From assembly GCA_019359325.1 (NCBI GenBank), contig JAHHHN010000008.1, forward strand, positions 124,001 through 188,000: a stretch of DNA of 64,000 bases, in the 5' to 3' direction. Below, piece by piece: positions 1-7,862 of the stretch. The position numbers and the translations under genes were made by a program. Position 1 is the first letter of the stretch. Every line of letters starts with the position of its first letter. Under the pieces are notes generated by a model. The model was not told the origin of the DNA. It saw nothing but the letters and a program-made list of their open reading frames with translations, and searched no databases. This DNA is from Mojavia pulchra JT2-VF2 (GTDB lineage: Bacteria; Cyanobacteriota; Cyanobacteriia; Cyanobacteriales; Nostocaceae).

Positions 1-1
1 G

Positions 2-229
2 GTGAATCCCTTACCTACAAAAATTCAATTGCAAGCGACTTGTGCGCGAATTGCCAAGGGTAATGCTTTACGTCTCAGTTTGAGTGCGGCTTGTTTTCCG
101 GCCTACGCTATGAACTCTGGAACTGGTGCGGTAATTAGTAGTGAAAGTTTATTGGATGCTCAAGTTATCACTTTAACAGTGAGTTGTGGAGGCGAAGCTA
201 TTTCGCAAGTGTTGTTACCTGTGATTTGA
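2..229 (+). CDS. C-terminal end of a CocE/NonD (X-Pro dipeptidyl-peptidase-like) hydrolase, partial
   Basis: The gene enters from outside the window, so only the last 75 codons are visible. The residues match my memory of the C-terminal beta-sandwich (PepX_C type) of CocE/NonD alpha/beta hydrolases. In that domain a strand reading like KIQLQATCARIAKGNALRLS is followed by a Phe-Pro-Ala-Tyr segment and a Gly-Thr-Gly turn. These enzymes cleave acyl esters or Xaa-Pro peptides, but the catalytic Ser-Asp-His domain lies upstream and cannot be checked. The gene converges with the kinase on the other strand, and a run of short C-rich repeats separates the two stops. The family is likely; the substrate is unknown. 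Confidence 0.6.
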   Translation: MNPLPTKIQLQATCARIAKGNALRLSLSAACFPAYAMNSGTGAVISSESLLDAQVITLTVSCGGEAISQVLLPVI

Positions 230-419
230 ATTTTGAATTGGTAAGTAGTTGGACAAAAATAAATTTATTCGTGGAGACAGGGAACAAGAAAATGTATGTA
301 ATTAATTGTGTCTAAGTTCTATTATCGGTCTGCATCTGTGGTTCGATATAAAAAATTTAGACTCATGCAATCAATTTAACACCTAGTTTGGGCACAACCA
401 GGGAAATTAAAATCTTTTT

Positions 420-464
420 CCCAGTCCCCAGTCCCCAATCCCCAGTCGCCACTCCCCAATCCCC
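420..464. repeat. Short tandem repeats, heptamer type (ccccagt / ccccaat)
   Basis: About six imperfect units of ccccagt or ccccaat lie between two convergent genes and end just before the kinase stop codon. The same low-complexity motif recurs near 14204-14251 (other strand), 42880-42900 and 54901-54938. It belongs to the short tandemly repeated sequences known from Nostocales spacers. Confidence 0.8.
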
Positions 465-467
465 AAC

Positions 468-3400
468 TTAACCCAACTTGAATTGACTAACTAAATCCAT
501 GATTTTTTCAAATTGAAAATTATGAGCTAAGTCAAAAAGAGATGTTTTTAATACAGCATTTTCAACAGGAAGTTCCTCAAGCAAAGCTATGATTAAGTCA
601 TCACTGCATTGTGCAGCGGCATTATATAGCTGTGTTACCCATTCAGGTGATATTTGAGATAACAAAGGCACTAAATCAGAAGTCGTTAAAATTTGTTCTG
701 ATGAGGTTTGACTTAGATTTACTATTTGATTGTTATCTTCTTGATAAAGATATCTTACCCCTAAATATTTGCTCAATTTTTCTAAAAGTATTTCCTCTCG
801 AAATGGCTTGTTAATTAAATCATCACAACCTGCTTGGAGTATTGCTTCTCGTTGTTCCTCAAAAGCATTGGCAGTCAAAGCAATAATAATGGTATTAAGT
901 ATTGGGTAATGAGTACAATTTTCAAGTTCCATTTCTCTAGCTTTGATAATTCTTGTGGCTTCATAGCCATCCATAATTGGCATCCGCATATCCATAAAGA
1001 TCAGGTGTGGTTGCCATTCCATCCATTGGGCGATCGCTTCTTGACCATTGGCAGCTTCCCGCACTACAAAGCCGATAGCTTTTAAAAGTTTAACTCCCAC
1101 AAGACGACTATCTTGGGCATCGTCAACCACTAAAATGCGATATTCTGGTTGAGCGGGTGCTAAACCAATAACTCGGCGTTGATTGTGCTGAATCGGAATT
1201 TCCCTAGCTGCGGTGAGACTGATTTGAATATTAAAGGTAAATCTGCTGCCTTCACCCAAAACGCTAGTAACATTAATATCCCCACCCATCAGTTGTACAT
1301 ATTTGCGGCTAATTGCTAAACCTAGCCCTGTTCCTTGTTGTGATTTTCTTCCGGTTTCGGTTTGCCCAAAAGCTTCAAAAAGTAAGTCCATTTCTTGAGG
1401 ATCAATACCAGGCCCGGTGTCTTGAATTTCAAAAATTAGGGATTGGGTACTCGGAAGAGTCTGTTTCTTAGTCCCTAGCCGCCAGTCCTCAGCCCCTTGT
1501 TTCACTCTTAACGTTACGCTACCACTATCAGTAAATTTGATAGCATTTCCCAAGAGGTTAAGTAAGACTTGCAGCAGTTTACTTTCATCGGTTTGCACAT
1601 ATTGAGGAAGATCGGGAGCATAATCAAATATTAGTTGTATGTTTTTAGAAGTTGCTCGAAAGCAGAGGATTTTTTCCAAGCTTTCTAAAAGCCGAATTAA
1701 ATCAAAATCGTTAACATTTAAGGTAGTTCTGCCAGCTTCGATTTTGGACATTTCTAAAATGTCATTAATCAAGTTGAGAAGATGTTCACCAGCACGATTA
1801 ATTATTGCGAGATTCTGCTGATGCTCACCAGATAAGGAATCCTCATGGCTCATGACCTGAGTGAAACCCAAAATGGCATTAAGCGGGGTACGTAGTTCAT
1901 GACTCATATTGGCGAGAAATTCACTTTTAGCACGATTGGCAGCATCAGCAGCGATCGCAGCTGCTTGTAATGCTTGCGACTGGCTTTGAGTTTGTGCTAG
2001 CAGCTGTGCTTGTTGCAAAGCAACTCCGAGTTGATTGCCAATTTGAACTACAACATTGATTTCTTCTGTTTTCCATTGGCGGGGGCCAGAATTTTGATAA
2101 GTTGCTAATAACCCCCAAAGTTGATTACCCCATAAGATGGGAACAGTAATATAAGCTTTGGCCTGAAAACGCTCTAAAAGGCTGATATAAGAAGGTTGAA
2201 AGTCAGCTTGGTAAATGTCACAGACACAGGAGAAACTTTCACCTTGGCTGTACACACTGCTTTGGTTTGTTTGCAGATAAGTATTTTGTATTTCCTTATC
2301 TACATTATTCAAGATTGTTTTGATGCAATCGGCATCTTCTAGTGCGTTGTCTGTGAGGCTGGGGTCATATTTTTGGGTTTCAATCAAAGAAATCCAACCA
2401 CTTCCCACCGACTCGGAAACAAACTCGCCACTCCAGTCGGGATTGAAACGATAAACAACGACGCGATCGCAGTTGAGTAATTGCCGTAATTCTTCGGTTG
2501 TCGCCGCAAATATAGTTTCTAGATCCAATGTCTGGCGCATTCTCCCAATTACTTGGGCGATCGCTCTTTCTCGTTCGGCACTTTCTCGCAAAGCTTCTTC
2601 TGCCAGTTTTCTTTCAGTAATATCTGTAACTGTGCCGATGTAGCCTTTAATTTCTCCATCATCGCCATTTTCTGGCAATGCTTGACAAATTACCCAGATG
2701 CATTTGCCATCAGCACGAAGAAAGCGATGCTCGTGCTTGTATAATGTTTGAGATACGGCTGCTTGCCGCGATGCTTTCAAAAGCTCTTTGCGATCGCTTG
2801 GATATATCGCCTTTGTCCAACCTCTTCCCAAGGACTCTTCTAAAGAAAGTCCAGTGATATCACTCCAGCGTTGATTTAAATATAAAATATTGCCATTGAC
2901 ATCTGTGTGGAATATACAAGCGGGAGAAGCTTCTGCTAAAAGTTGATACCGTTGCTGACTTTCTTGTAAAGCCAGTTCTGCCAGCTTACGAGCGTTTACA
3001 TCTGCCCAATAACCAACGAATTCTATCGGATTGCCAGCTTCATCGCGGATTAACCTAATTTGTTCATATAACCAGTGGTAAGTTCCATCGGCGTGCAAAA
3101 AGCGGTACTCGTAAGATTTGGATTCCTGCTCAATTAGCTGCGAAAATTGTCTTAATATATACTCAGCATCTTCTGGGTGGACGTGGCGCAGCCAGAAACT
3201 AGAATCTTCGACAAATTCCCGTGCTTCGTAGCCAAGCATTGTCTTCACGTTCTCACTCATAAAACTAGTGCCAAAATCACCTAATGTTTTGCAGCTATAA
3301 ATCACTACAGGGCTAGAGGTGAGTAGATATTGTAGGCGTTCATTGGCTAAACGCAATTCTTGTTCTGCATATTTGCGGGCGCTAATCTCTAGAATGACTG

Positions 3401-5876
3401 TGCCAACACCAGAGGGGCGATCGCCTTCACCAGGAATAGGAAAATAAGAAGTTAGGAAGTGACGGATAATGTCTGGCTCTTTGGGTAAGGGAGTGCTAAC
3501 TTCTATATTGAGAATAGCTTTACCAGTTAAAAGCACCTGTTCGTAAAATGGTGCAACTAAGGGTGCTATTTGGGGTAAGGCTTCATGGAGAGTTTTACCA
3601 ATATGCTCTGTTTGAGATAGTCCGTTCATCTCTGCCAACAGTTCGTTGATTTGTACAAACCGTAATTCGTTATCTAATATATTCATGCCAACAGGAGCAC
3701 TACAGAAAAAAGCATTGAGGCGGGCTTCTCTTAAAGCTAGTTCTCGTTCTAGGGTTTTGCGTTCTGTGATGTCTTTGTGCGTACCTGTCATTCTTAGCGG
3801 CGCACCCCAAGTATCGCGCTCAACAATCTGACCGCGAGACTGAATCCACTTCCATTCTCCAGAGGCGCAGCGCATCCGAAATTCAACTTCATAAACTAGC
3901 TTAGTACCTTGTAAATGAGCATTTAAGGCTGATTGAACTGCGGTCAAATCTTCTGGATGAACTAATTGCTCAAAGGCTTGAAAATCATCCCCTAGTTCGT
4001 TTTCTTTGTACCCAAGCATTCTTTGCCATCGCCAGTCACGGTAGATTTTGTTATTAGTAACATTCCAATCCCATAGTCCCAAATCGCTAGCTTCTAAAGC
4101 GAGTTGTAAACGTTCTTCGCTCTTTCTGTGGGCGGCTTCTACCAGTTTGCGCTCAATTAGCGCACCTAATTGAGCTGCAACAGCACCTACTAGCAATAGC
4201 AACCGCTTGTCTACTATCGCTGAACTACTTTTAAAAAATACCAAAACAGCCAATACTTTGTTACCAGCCAAAATTGGAACGCCAAAGCCTGCTTTTAAAC
4301 CTACTTTTGCTGCTTGTGGCGATCGCAGAAAAATCGGTTGTACAACGCTAGAAACATCATCTATCCATTCTGGCTGCCTACTTTGCCAAACTCGCCCCGG
4401 CAAACCTATGCCCAGAGGCAATTTAATCGTTTTGCTTTGCAGACAAAATTCTTCTAAATTGCTAGAGTCTTCATGCCAGCCTAGACTATGTTCTAAAACA
4501 GTGCCATCATCACTAGGTATCCATGCTTCAGCAAAATCCCAACTAATATTGTGACAAATTAATCGCAGGACAAGTGCTAAAGCATTGTTAACGTCAATAG
4601 CGCGAGTGATGGCTTGGGTTGTTAACAGCAACAAACGGCTTTCATTTTCTGCCTGTTTGCGCTCAGTAATATCTTTAGCTGTGCCAAGTATATATTGTTG
4701 CCCATCAATGACAATAATTTCTGCACTAAATAAAGTTGTCTTAACTTCTCCAGTTGCAGTGCGAACATCAACCTCATGATTGCGAATGGTTTGGGTCTGT
4801 TGCAGGATTTGGGAAAGAAAAGCATATTCTTCTTGATTTACCCAAATCTGCAATTCCTGATTGGTACGACCGATGACCTGAGACCGAGAATAACCAAAAA
4901 ACTTGCAAAAACTATCGTTAACTTCTACATAGCAGAAATCCGGAAACGTGCTTAGTCCAATCGGGTCAGGAGATGACCTAAAAGCTGATCCTAACTTTTC
5001 TTCAGAAACCCTTCTTACTAGTTCTGCGCGTTTGCGTTCTCTAATCTTGCTAGCTGTGCCTGTTATCCCTACAATTAAACCATCTTCATCTCGCAAGGCG
5101 ATCGCATTCATCATTAGCTCAAGGAGACTACCATCTTTAGCTCGACAGGTAGTTTCATGTTGAAAGACAGACTCTCCATTGAGCAGGTTAGCGAAAAGTT
5201 CCTGAGTCTGAGCAACTTGGTTAGGCCAGATGAAGTCAGTAAAGTTACGCCCAATTATTTCTTGGGGTTCATAACCGTAAAACTGTTTGACAGCAGAGTT
5301 GACAAAGGTAAACAATCCATCTATATCCACCGACCAAATCATGTCTTGTGAGGTCTCCACTAGATGGCGATATTTACTTTCACTGGCTTTCAGGGCAGCT
5401 TCTACTAAACGACAGTCTCGAATTTCTTGCTGGAGTTGGAGATTTTGCCTGTCCAGTTCGGCACGTGCTTGTTTTTCTTGCTCTAGTAGCTTTTGAATAA
5501 TCAGTAAATTTTCTATACGTACTAAAATCTCATCAATTTTTAAAGGTATAAAAATATAATCAAAAATACCCAATTCAAAATTTTTGATTTTTTGAGGTAA
5601 TTCGTCTATATCACCAATAAAAATGATGGGAATATTCTCTGTTTGTTTCTGATTTTTCAGATATGGTAAAACTTCATATCCATCCATTTCCGGCTTCGTA
5701 ACGTTGAGCAAAATCAAATTTGGAGGAGAAGCAAGTACTGTATTGATTGCCATCTGCCCGGAAAATATTCTTTGTACTTGATACCCTCGATCGATGAAAA
5801 TATCGGATAAAAAATCTAAAGTTTCTAGCTGATTATCAATTAACAAAATCTTTATTTGCTGAGTATCGATGGACAT
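468..5876 (-). CDS. Very large hybrid sensor histidine kinase (REC-PAS2-GAF-PAS4-GAF-HisKA-HATPase-REC)
   Basis: This 1802-residue multi-sensor kinase should autophosphorylate on His and pass phosphate to its C-terminal receiver. Domains in order (approximate residues): degenerate receiver 8-122, coiled coil 125-165, PAS 165-290 and 295-400, GAF 405-575, four PAS domains between 580 and 1100, a phytochrome-type GAF 1105-1285, HisKA with the SHELRTPL box near 1324, HATPase with N box LLGNAIKFT and G boxes DTGPGID and GTGLGLAIS near 1515, receiver 1575-1705 with Asp in MDMRMPIMDGYE near 1627, and a helical tail. It has no membrane segment, so it should be cytoplasmic. The N-terminal receiver has Asn (N58) where the phospho-acceptor Asp belongs, and the second GAF lacks the Cys-His pair of bilin-binding cyanobacteriochromes. 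The ATG at 5876 is preferred to a TTG 24 nt upstream. The signal is unknown, and no partner regulator lies next to it. Confidence 0.93.
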   Translation of the reverse strand: MSIDTQQIKILLIDNQLETLDFLSDIFIDRGYQVQRIFSGQMAINTVLASPPNLILLNVTKPEMDGYEVLPYLKNQKQTENIPIIFIGDIDELPQKIKNFELGIFDYIFIPLKIDEILVRIENLLIIQKLLEQEKQARAELDRQNLQLQQEIRDCRLVEAALKASESKYRHLVETSQDMIWSVDIDGLFTFVNSAVKQFYGYEPQEIIGRNFTDFIWPNQVAQTQELFANLLNGESVFQHETTCRAKDGSLLELMMNAIALRDEDGLIVGITGTASKIRERKRAELVRRVSEEKLGSAFRSSPDPIGLSTFPDFCYVEVNDSFCKFFGYSRSQVIGRTNQELQIWVNQEEYAFLSQILQQTQTIRNHEVDVRTATGEVKTTLFSAEIIVIDGQQYILGTAKDITERKQAENESRLLLLTTQAITRAIDVNNALALVLRLICHNISWDFAEAWIPSDDGTVLEHSLGWHEDSSNLEEFCLQSKTIKLPLGIGLPGRVWQSRQPEWIDDVSSVVQPIFLRSPQAAKVGLKAGFGVPILAGNKVLAVLVFFKSSSAIVDKRLLLLVGAVAAQLGALIERKLVEAAHRKSEERLQLALEASDLGLWDWNVTNNKIYRDWRWQRMLGYKENELGDDFQAFEQLVHPEDLTAVQSALNAHLQGTKLVYEVEFRMRCASGEWKWIQSRGQIVERDTWGAPLRMTGTHKDITERKTLERELALREARLNAFFCSAPVGMNILDNELRFVQINELLAEMNGLSQTEHIGKTLHEALPQIAPLVAPFYEQVLLTGKAILNIEVSTPLPKEPDIIRHFLTSYFPIPGEGDRPSGVGTVILEISARKYAEQELRLANERLQYLLTSSPVVIYSCKTLGDFGTSFMSENVKTMLGYEAREFVEDSSFWLRHVHPEDAEYILRQFSQLIEQESKSYEYRFLHADGTYHWLYEQIRLIRDEAGNPIEFVGYWADVNARKLAELALQESQQRYQLLAEASPACIFHTDVNGNILYLNQRWSDITGLSLEESLGRGWTKAIYPSDRKELLKASRQAAVSQTLYKHEHRFLRADGKCIWVICQALPENGDDGEIKGYIGTVTDITERKLAEEALRESAERERAIAQVIGRMRQTLDLETIFAATTEELRQLLNCDRVVVYRFNPDWSGEFVSESVGSGWISLIETQKYDPSLTDNALEDADCIKTILNNVDKEIQNTYLQTNQSSVYSQGESFSCVCDIYQADFQPSYISLLERFQAKAYITVPILWGNQLWGLLATYQNSGPRQWKTEEINVVVQIGNQLGVALQQAQLLAQTQSQSQALQAAAIAADAANRAKSEFLANMSHELRTPLNAILGFTQVMSHEDSLSGEHQQNLAIINRAGEHLLNLINDILEMSKIEAGRTTLNVNDFDLIRLLESLEKILCFRATSKNIQLIFDYAPDLPQYVQTDESKLLQVLLNLLGNAIKFTDSGSVTLRVKQGAEDWRLGTKKQTLPSTQSLIFEIQDTGPGIDPQEMDLLFEAFGQTETGRKSQQGTGLGLAISRKYVQLMGGDINVTSVLGEGSRFTFNIQISLTAAREIPIQHNQRRVIGLAPAQPEYRILVVDDAQDSRLVGVKLLKAIGFVVREAANGQEAIAQWMEWQPHLIFMDMRMPIMDGYEATRIIKAREMELENCTHYPILNTIIIALTANAFEEQREAILQAGCDDLINKPFREEILLEKLSKYLGVRYLYQEDNNQIVNLSQTSSEQILTTSDLVPLLSQISPEWVTQLYNAAAQCSDDLIIALLEELPVENAVLKTSLFDLAHNFQFEKIMDLVSQFKLG

Positions 5877-6728
5877 ATGAGTTTTTGATTTTCTTTTCAA
5901 TCATTGAAAAATACTTAAGTAAAACTGATAATTATATCAAAACGAATATGTCTAACCCAATCTTGCAAAGCCTGATTTCAAGACATATGATTGTCTGCTA
6001 TCTCTGCAATAAGCTTGTGAAACAACTTCCTAATTACTTTATTAAATGCAAAATCTCAGCCCTTCATCACTTTCTGGGCATAGTAGTTAATTGATGCAAG
6101 AAAAACAAAGTTTATTTTGTTCACAAGATAAAACCTATAAGCAGTACAAGTGTTAGTGAAGTTTGGCAATTTTTTATAAATATAACCCACATTTAAATGT
6201 TCAGTCATCCTTGATTTGCTTGTTATAGATTCCTATAAATTTAAGATAATATTAAATTATCTTTAACTTAATTTATATATTAAGTAATAAATCAAGTTTG
6301 AAGTATCATAATTACTAAGTTAAGCGAAAGTATACTGAGATTCAGACTCTAAATTTTTAGAAAACCAAATTAGCCAATAATTTTTGATATCGCTATATGA
6401 ATGTTCAGTGATGGAAGAAGTATGAGGGTAATGTAATCTACACAACATTCTAAGATGAGTTTTGCTCCGTCTTTACTCATCATGCTTTCCGACAAACTAC
6501 GTTGCTCAAAAATAGCAAGATTGTAGCGATCGCCCATAAGTGGACTCGTGTTATCTATGAATAATTAATTTATATCTAATTTTGAGTGAATAAATTTTAA
6601 GAAGCAATAACTTAGATTGTTTAAAATAAACTTTTATTATATAACCTCTTGTATAAAAAAGAATCTACTACTATATTGACTGGCTTAGAACTTCTTGAAA
6701 AATCAAAAATATAGATGGAGGATTAATT
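5877..6728. other. AT-rich spacer between divergent genes
   Basis: About 850 bp separate the kinase from the small membrane-protein pair. The stretch is very AT-rich and holds one HIP1 octamer near 6525. Apart from a possible 55-codon reading frame on the minus strand (6370-6537), I see no gene, RNA or clear inverted repeat. Promoters for both flanking genes should lie here, but I cannot place them. Confidence 0.6.
6370..6537 (-). CDS. Possible small protein or gene remnant, 55 residues, unknown
   Basis: An ATG-started frame of 55 codons begins MGDRYNLAIFEQRSLSESMM and continues with a Ser-Lys-Asp-Gly-Ala-Lys-Leu-Ile-Leu-Glu stretch. The first 45 residues have protein-like composition (alternating charge and hydrophobics, few Asn/Lys homopolymers) although the flanking DNA is AT-rich. 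The frame lies inside a non-coding gap, and its start overlaps a HIP1 site. I do not recognise a family. It may be a small gene or the decayed end of a larger one, and chance is not excluded. Confidence 0.35.
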   Translation of the reverse strand: MGDRYNLAIFEQRSLSESMMSKDGAKLILECCVDYITLILLPSLNIHIAISKIIG

Positions 6729-7109
6729 TTGGAAATACAATGGGGATTTAATTTTTTATCTAAATTGATTCAGGTTGAGATTTGGATATTTCTTGTGGGG
6801 CTGATGTCTTCTGTATTTTTTCTCATCATAACAAAGAAAATAAATTTCAGAGGATTGCTGTTTACAAAAGCAAGCAATCGAACTTATAGCCCAGAACGAT
6901 TGCAACTATTGATATTCAGTTTGATATTTGTTGTTTATTACCTGCTTGACGTTAGACATAACTTGAATTCATGCCAACTTACAAACTTTCCATGTAAAAT
7001 GCCACAAATCCGCACAGAATTTTTATTTGCATTAGGAGGAAGCAACTTTGCCTACCTTTGGGGTAAGTTGTCTTCAATTATCAGAGAGAGGAGGTCAGAA
7101 CGTGCCTAG
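6729..7109 (+). CDS. Small membrane protein, first of an overlapping paralogous pair
   Basis: The protein has 126 residues, with hydrophobic segments at about 16-34 and 60-75 and a short C-terminal one near 100-112. It starts at TTG, chosen because a GGAGG sequence sits 7 nt upstream and no better codon follows. After the second segment it carries a motif, R-L-Q-L-L-I-F ... G-G-S-N-F-A-Y-L-W-G-K, that recurs in the next gene as R-F-Q-L-L-I-F ... G-I-S-S-T-S-Y-V-L-G-K. Two Cys (about residues 83 and 89) flank a predicted loop. The stop codon lies inside the start region of the next gene (8-nt overlap), so the two are probably translated together. The function is unknown. Confidence 0.7.
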   Translation: MEIQWGFNFLSKLIQVEIWIFLVGLMSSVFFLIITKKINFRGLLFTKASNRTYSPERLQLLIFSLIFVVYYLLDVRHNLNSCQLTNFPCKMPQIRTEFLFALGGSNFAYLWGKLSSIIRERRSERA

Positions 7110-7542
7110 TATTAATGACCTTTTCGTTGTCTTGGCGCTTGTGATCGGTTGCCTTATTACTATCTTTGTTGCCGTTCTAGAAATATTTATCCTAATATTT
7201 ATTTGGGAAGGAACTTGGAATTTAAAATCAGGTAGAAGGCGAGGAATTAATCTAGCTAAGTTGATTAGTGAAAGCTCAGGTGATGCAAGTTTAGCACGTT
7301 TTCAACTCTTAATTTTTACCTTTGTCATTTCAATGAGTTTGGTTTTAATCATCACTAGTACCAAACCACCTTCGTTTCCATCCTCTATTCCAGATCAAAT
7401 TTTGGGGTTATTGGGTATCAGCAGCACTTCCTACGTTCTCGGCAAAGCTTTACAAACCCAAATAAAAGAGCCGCCAGAAACATTGCTTCCCACAGAGCCA
7501 CCACCACTACCAGCAGAACCACCCTCTGATTCACATCTTTAG
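7102..7542 (+). CDS. Small membrane protein with Pro-rich tail, second of the pair
   Basis: The protein has 146 residues from a GTG start, chosen because GAGAGGAGG lies just upstream and the frame then overlaps the previous stop by 8 nt. An in-frame ATG at 7048 lies deep inside the previous gene and is less likely. Hydrophobic segments fall at about 6-33 and 70-92. Between them is a basic linker (S-G-R-R-R-G). The second segment begins with a Ser-x-x-Arg-x-Gln-type motif (SLARFQLLIF) and is followed by a short G-I-S-S-T-S-Y helix. The last 30 residues are rich in Pro and Glu. It is related to its upstream partner, which suggests tandem duplication and a hetero-oligomeric membrane assembly. 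The role is unknown. Confidence 0.75.
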   Translation: MPSINDLFVVLALVIGCLITIFVAVLEIFILIFIWEGTWNLKSGRRRGINLAKLISESSGDASLARFQLLIFTFVISMSLVLIITSTKPPSFPSSIPDQILGLLGISSTSYVLGKALQTQIKEPPETLLPTEPPPLPAEPPSDSHL

Positions 7543-7605
7543 TTATCTGCAAATGTCTAGCTGATTATTATATATCACCTGAAGGCTGGAGAGAAAAGAA
7601 TTGCT

Positions 7606-7741
7606 AACACTTACCGAAAGCCGGCGAGAAAGCCTACTCCTTCAAGGGGTGGGATGAATCTTCCCCTTGATTTGGGGCATTGGGCATTGGTGGCTCTTCC
7701 CTATGCCCGCGAAATCCCACTCCTTCAAGGGGTGGGATGAG
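7606..7741 (+). repeat. Two orphan hairpins resembling IS200/IS605 right ends
   Basis: A 22-bp sequence containing CTCCTTCAAGGGGTGGGATG occurs at 7636-7657 and again identically at 7719-7740. Each copy can fold as CCCaCTCCTT-caa-GGGGTGGG. In cyanobacterial IS605-family elements such a hairpin lies at the right end, at the 3' end of tnpB, where the guide RNA scaffold ends. No tnpA or tnpB frame is present here, so these would be remnants or non-autonomous ends. This assignment is inferred from pattern memory. Confidence 0.45.
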
Positions 7742-7862
7742 CTTAATCCAGCCTTAAATATTAATATTAAAAATTAATTCTAATTTAACTTTTTTAATAG
7801 TCAAATGTTAGCCATATGAAGCCATAATTACATTTAGTCTAGTTCAAAATAAAAGTAATAAT

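Noticed and set aside
4207-4554. A 115-codon frame opposite the giant kinase
   Set aside because: It lies wholly inside the kinase gene on the other strand and has no protein family features; the kinase is certain.
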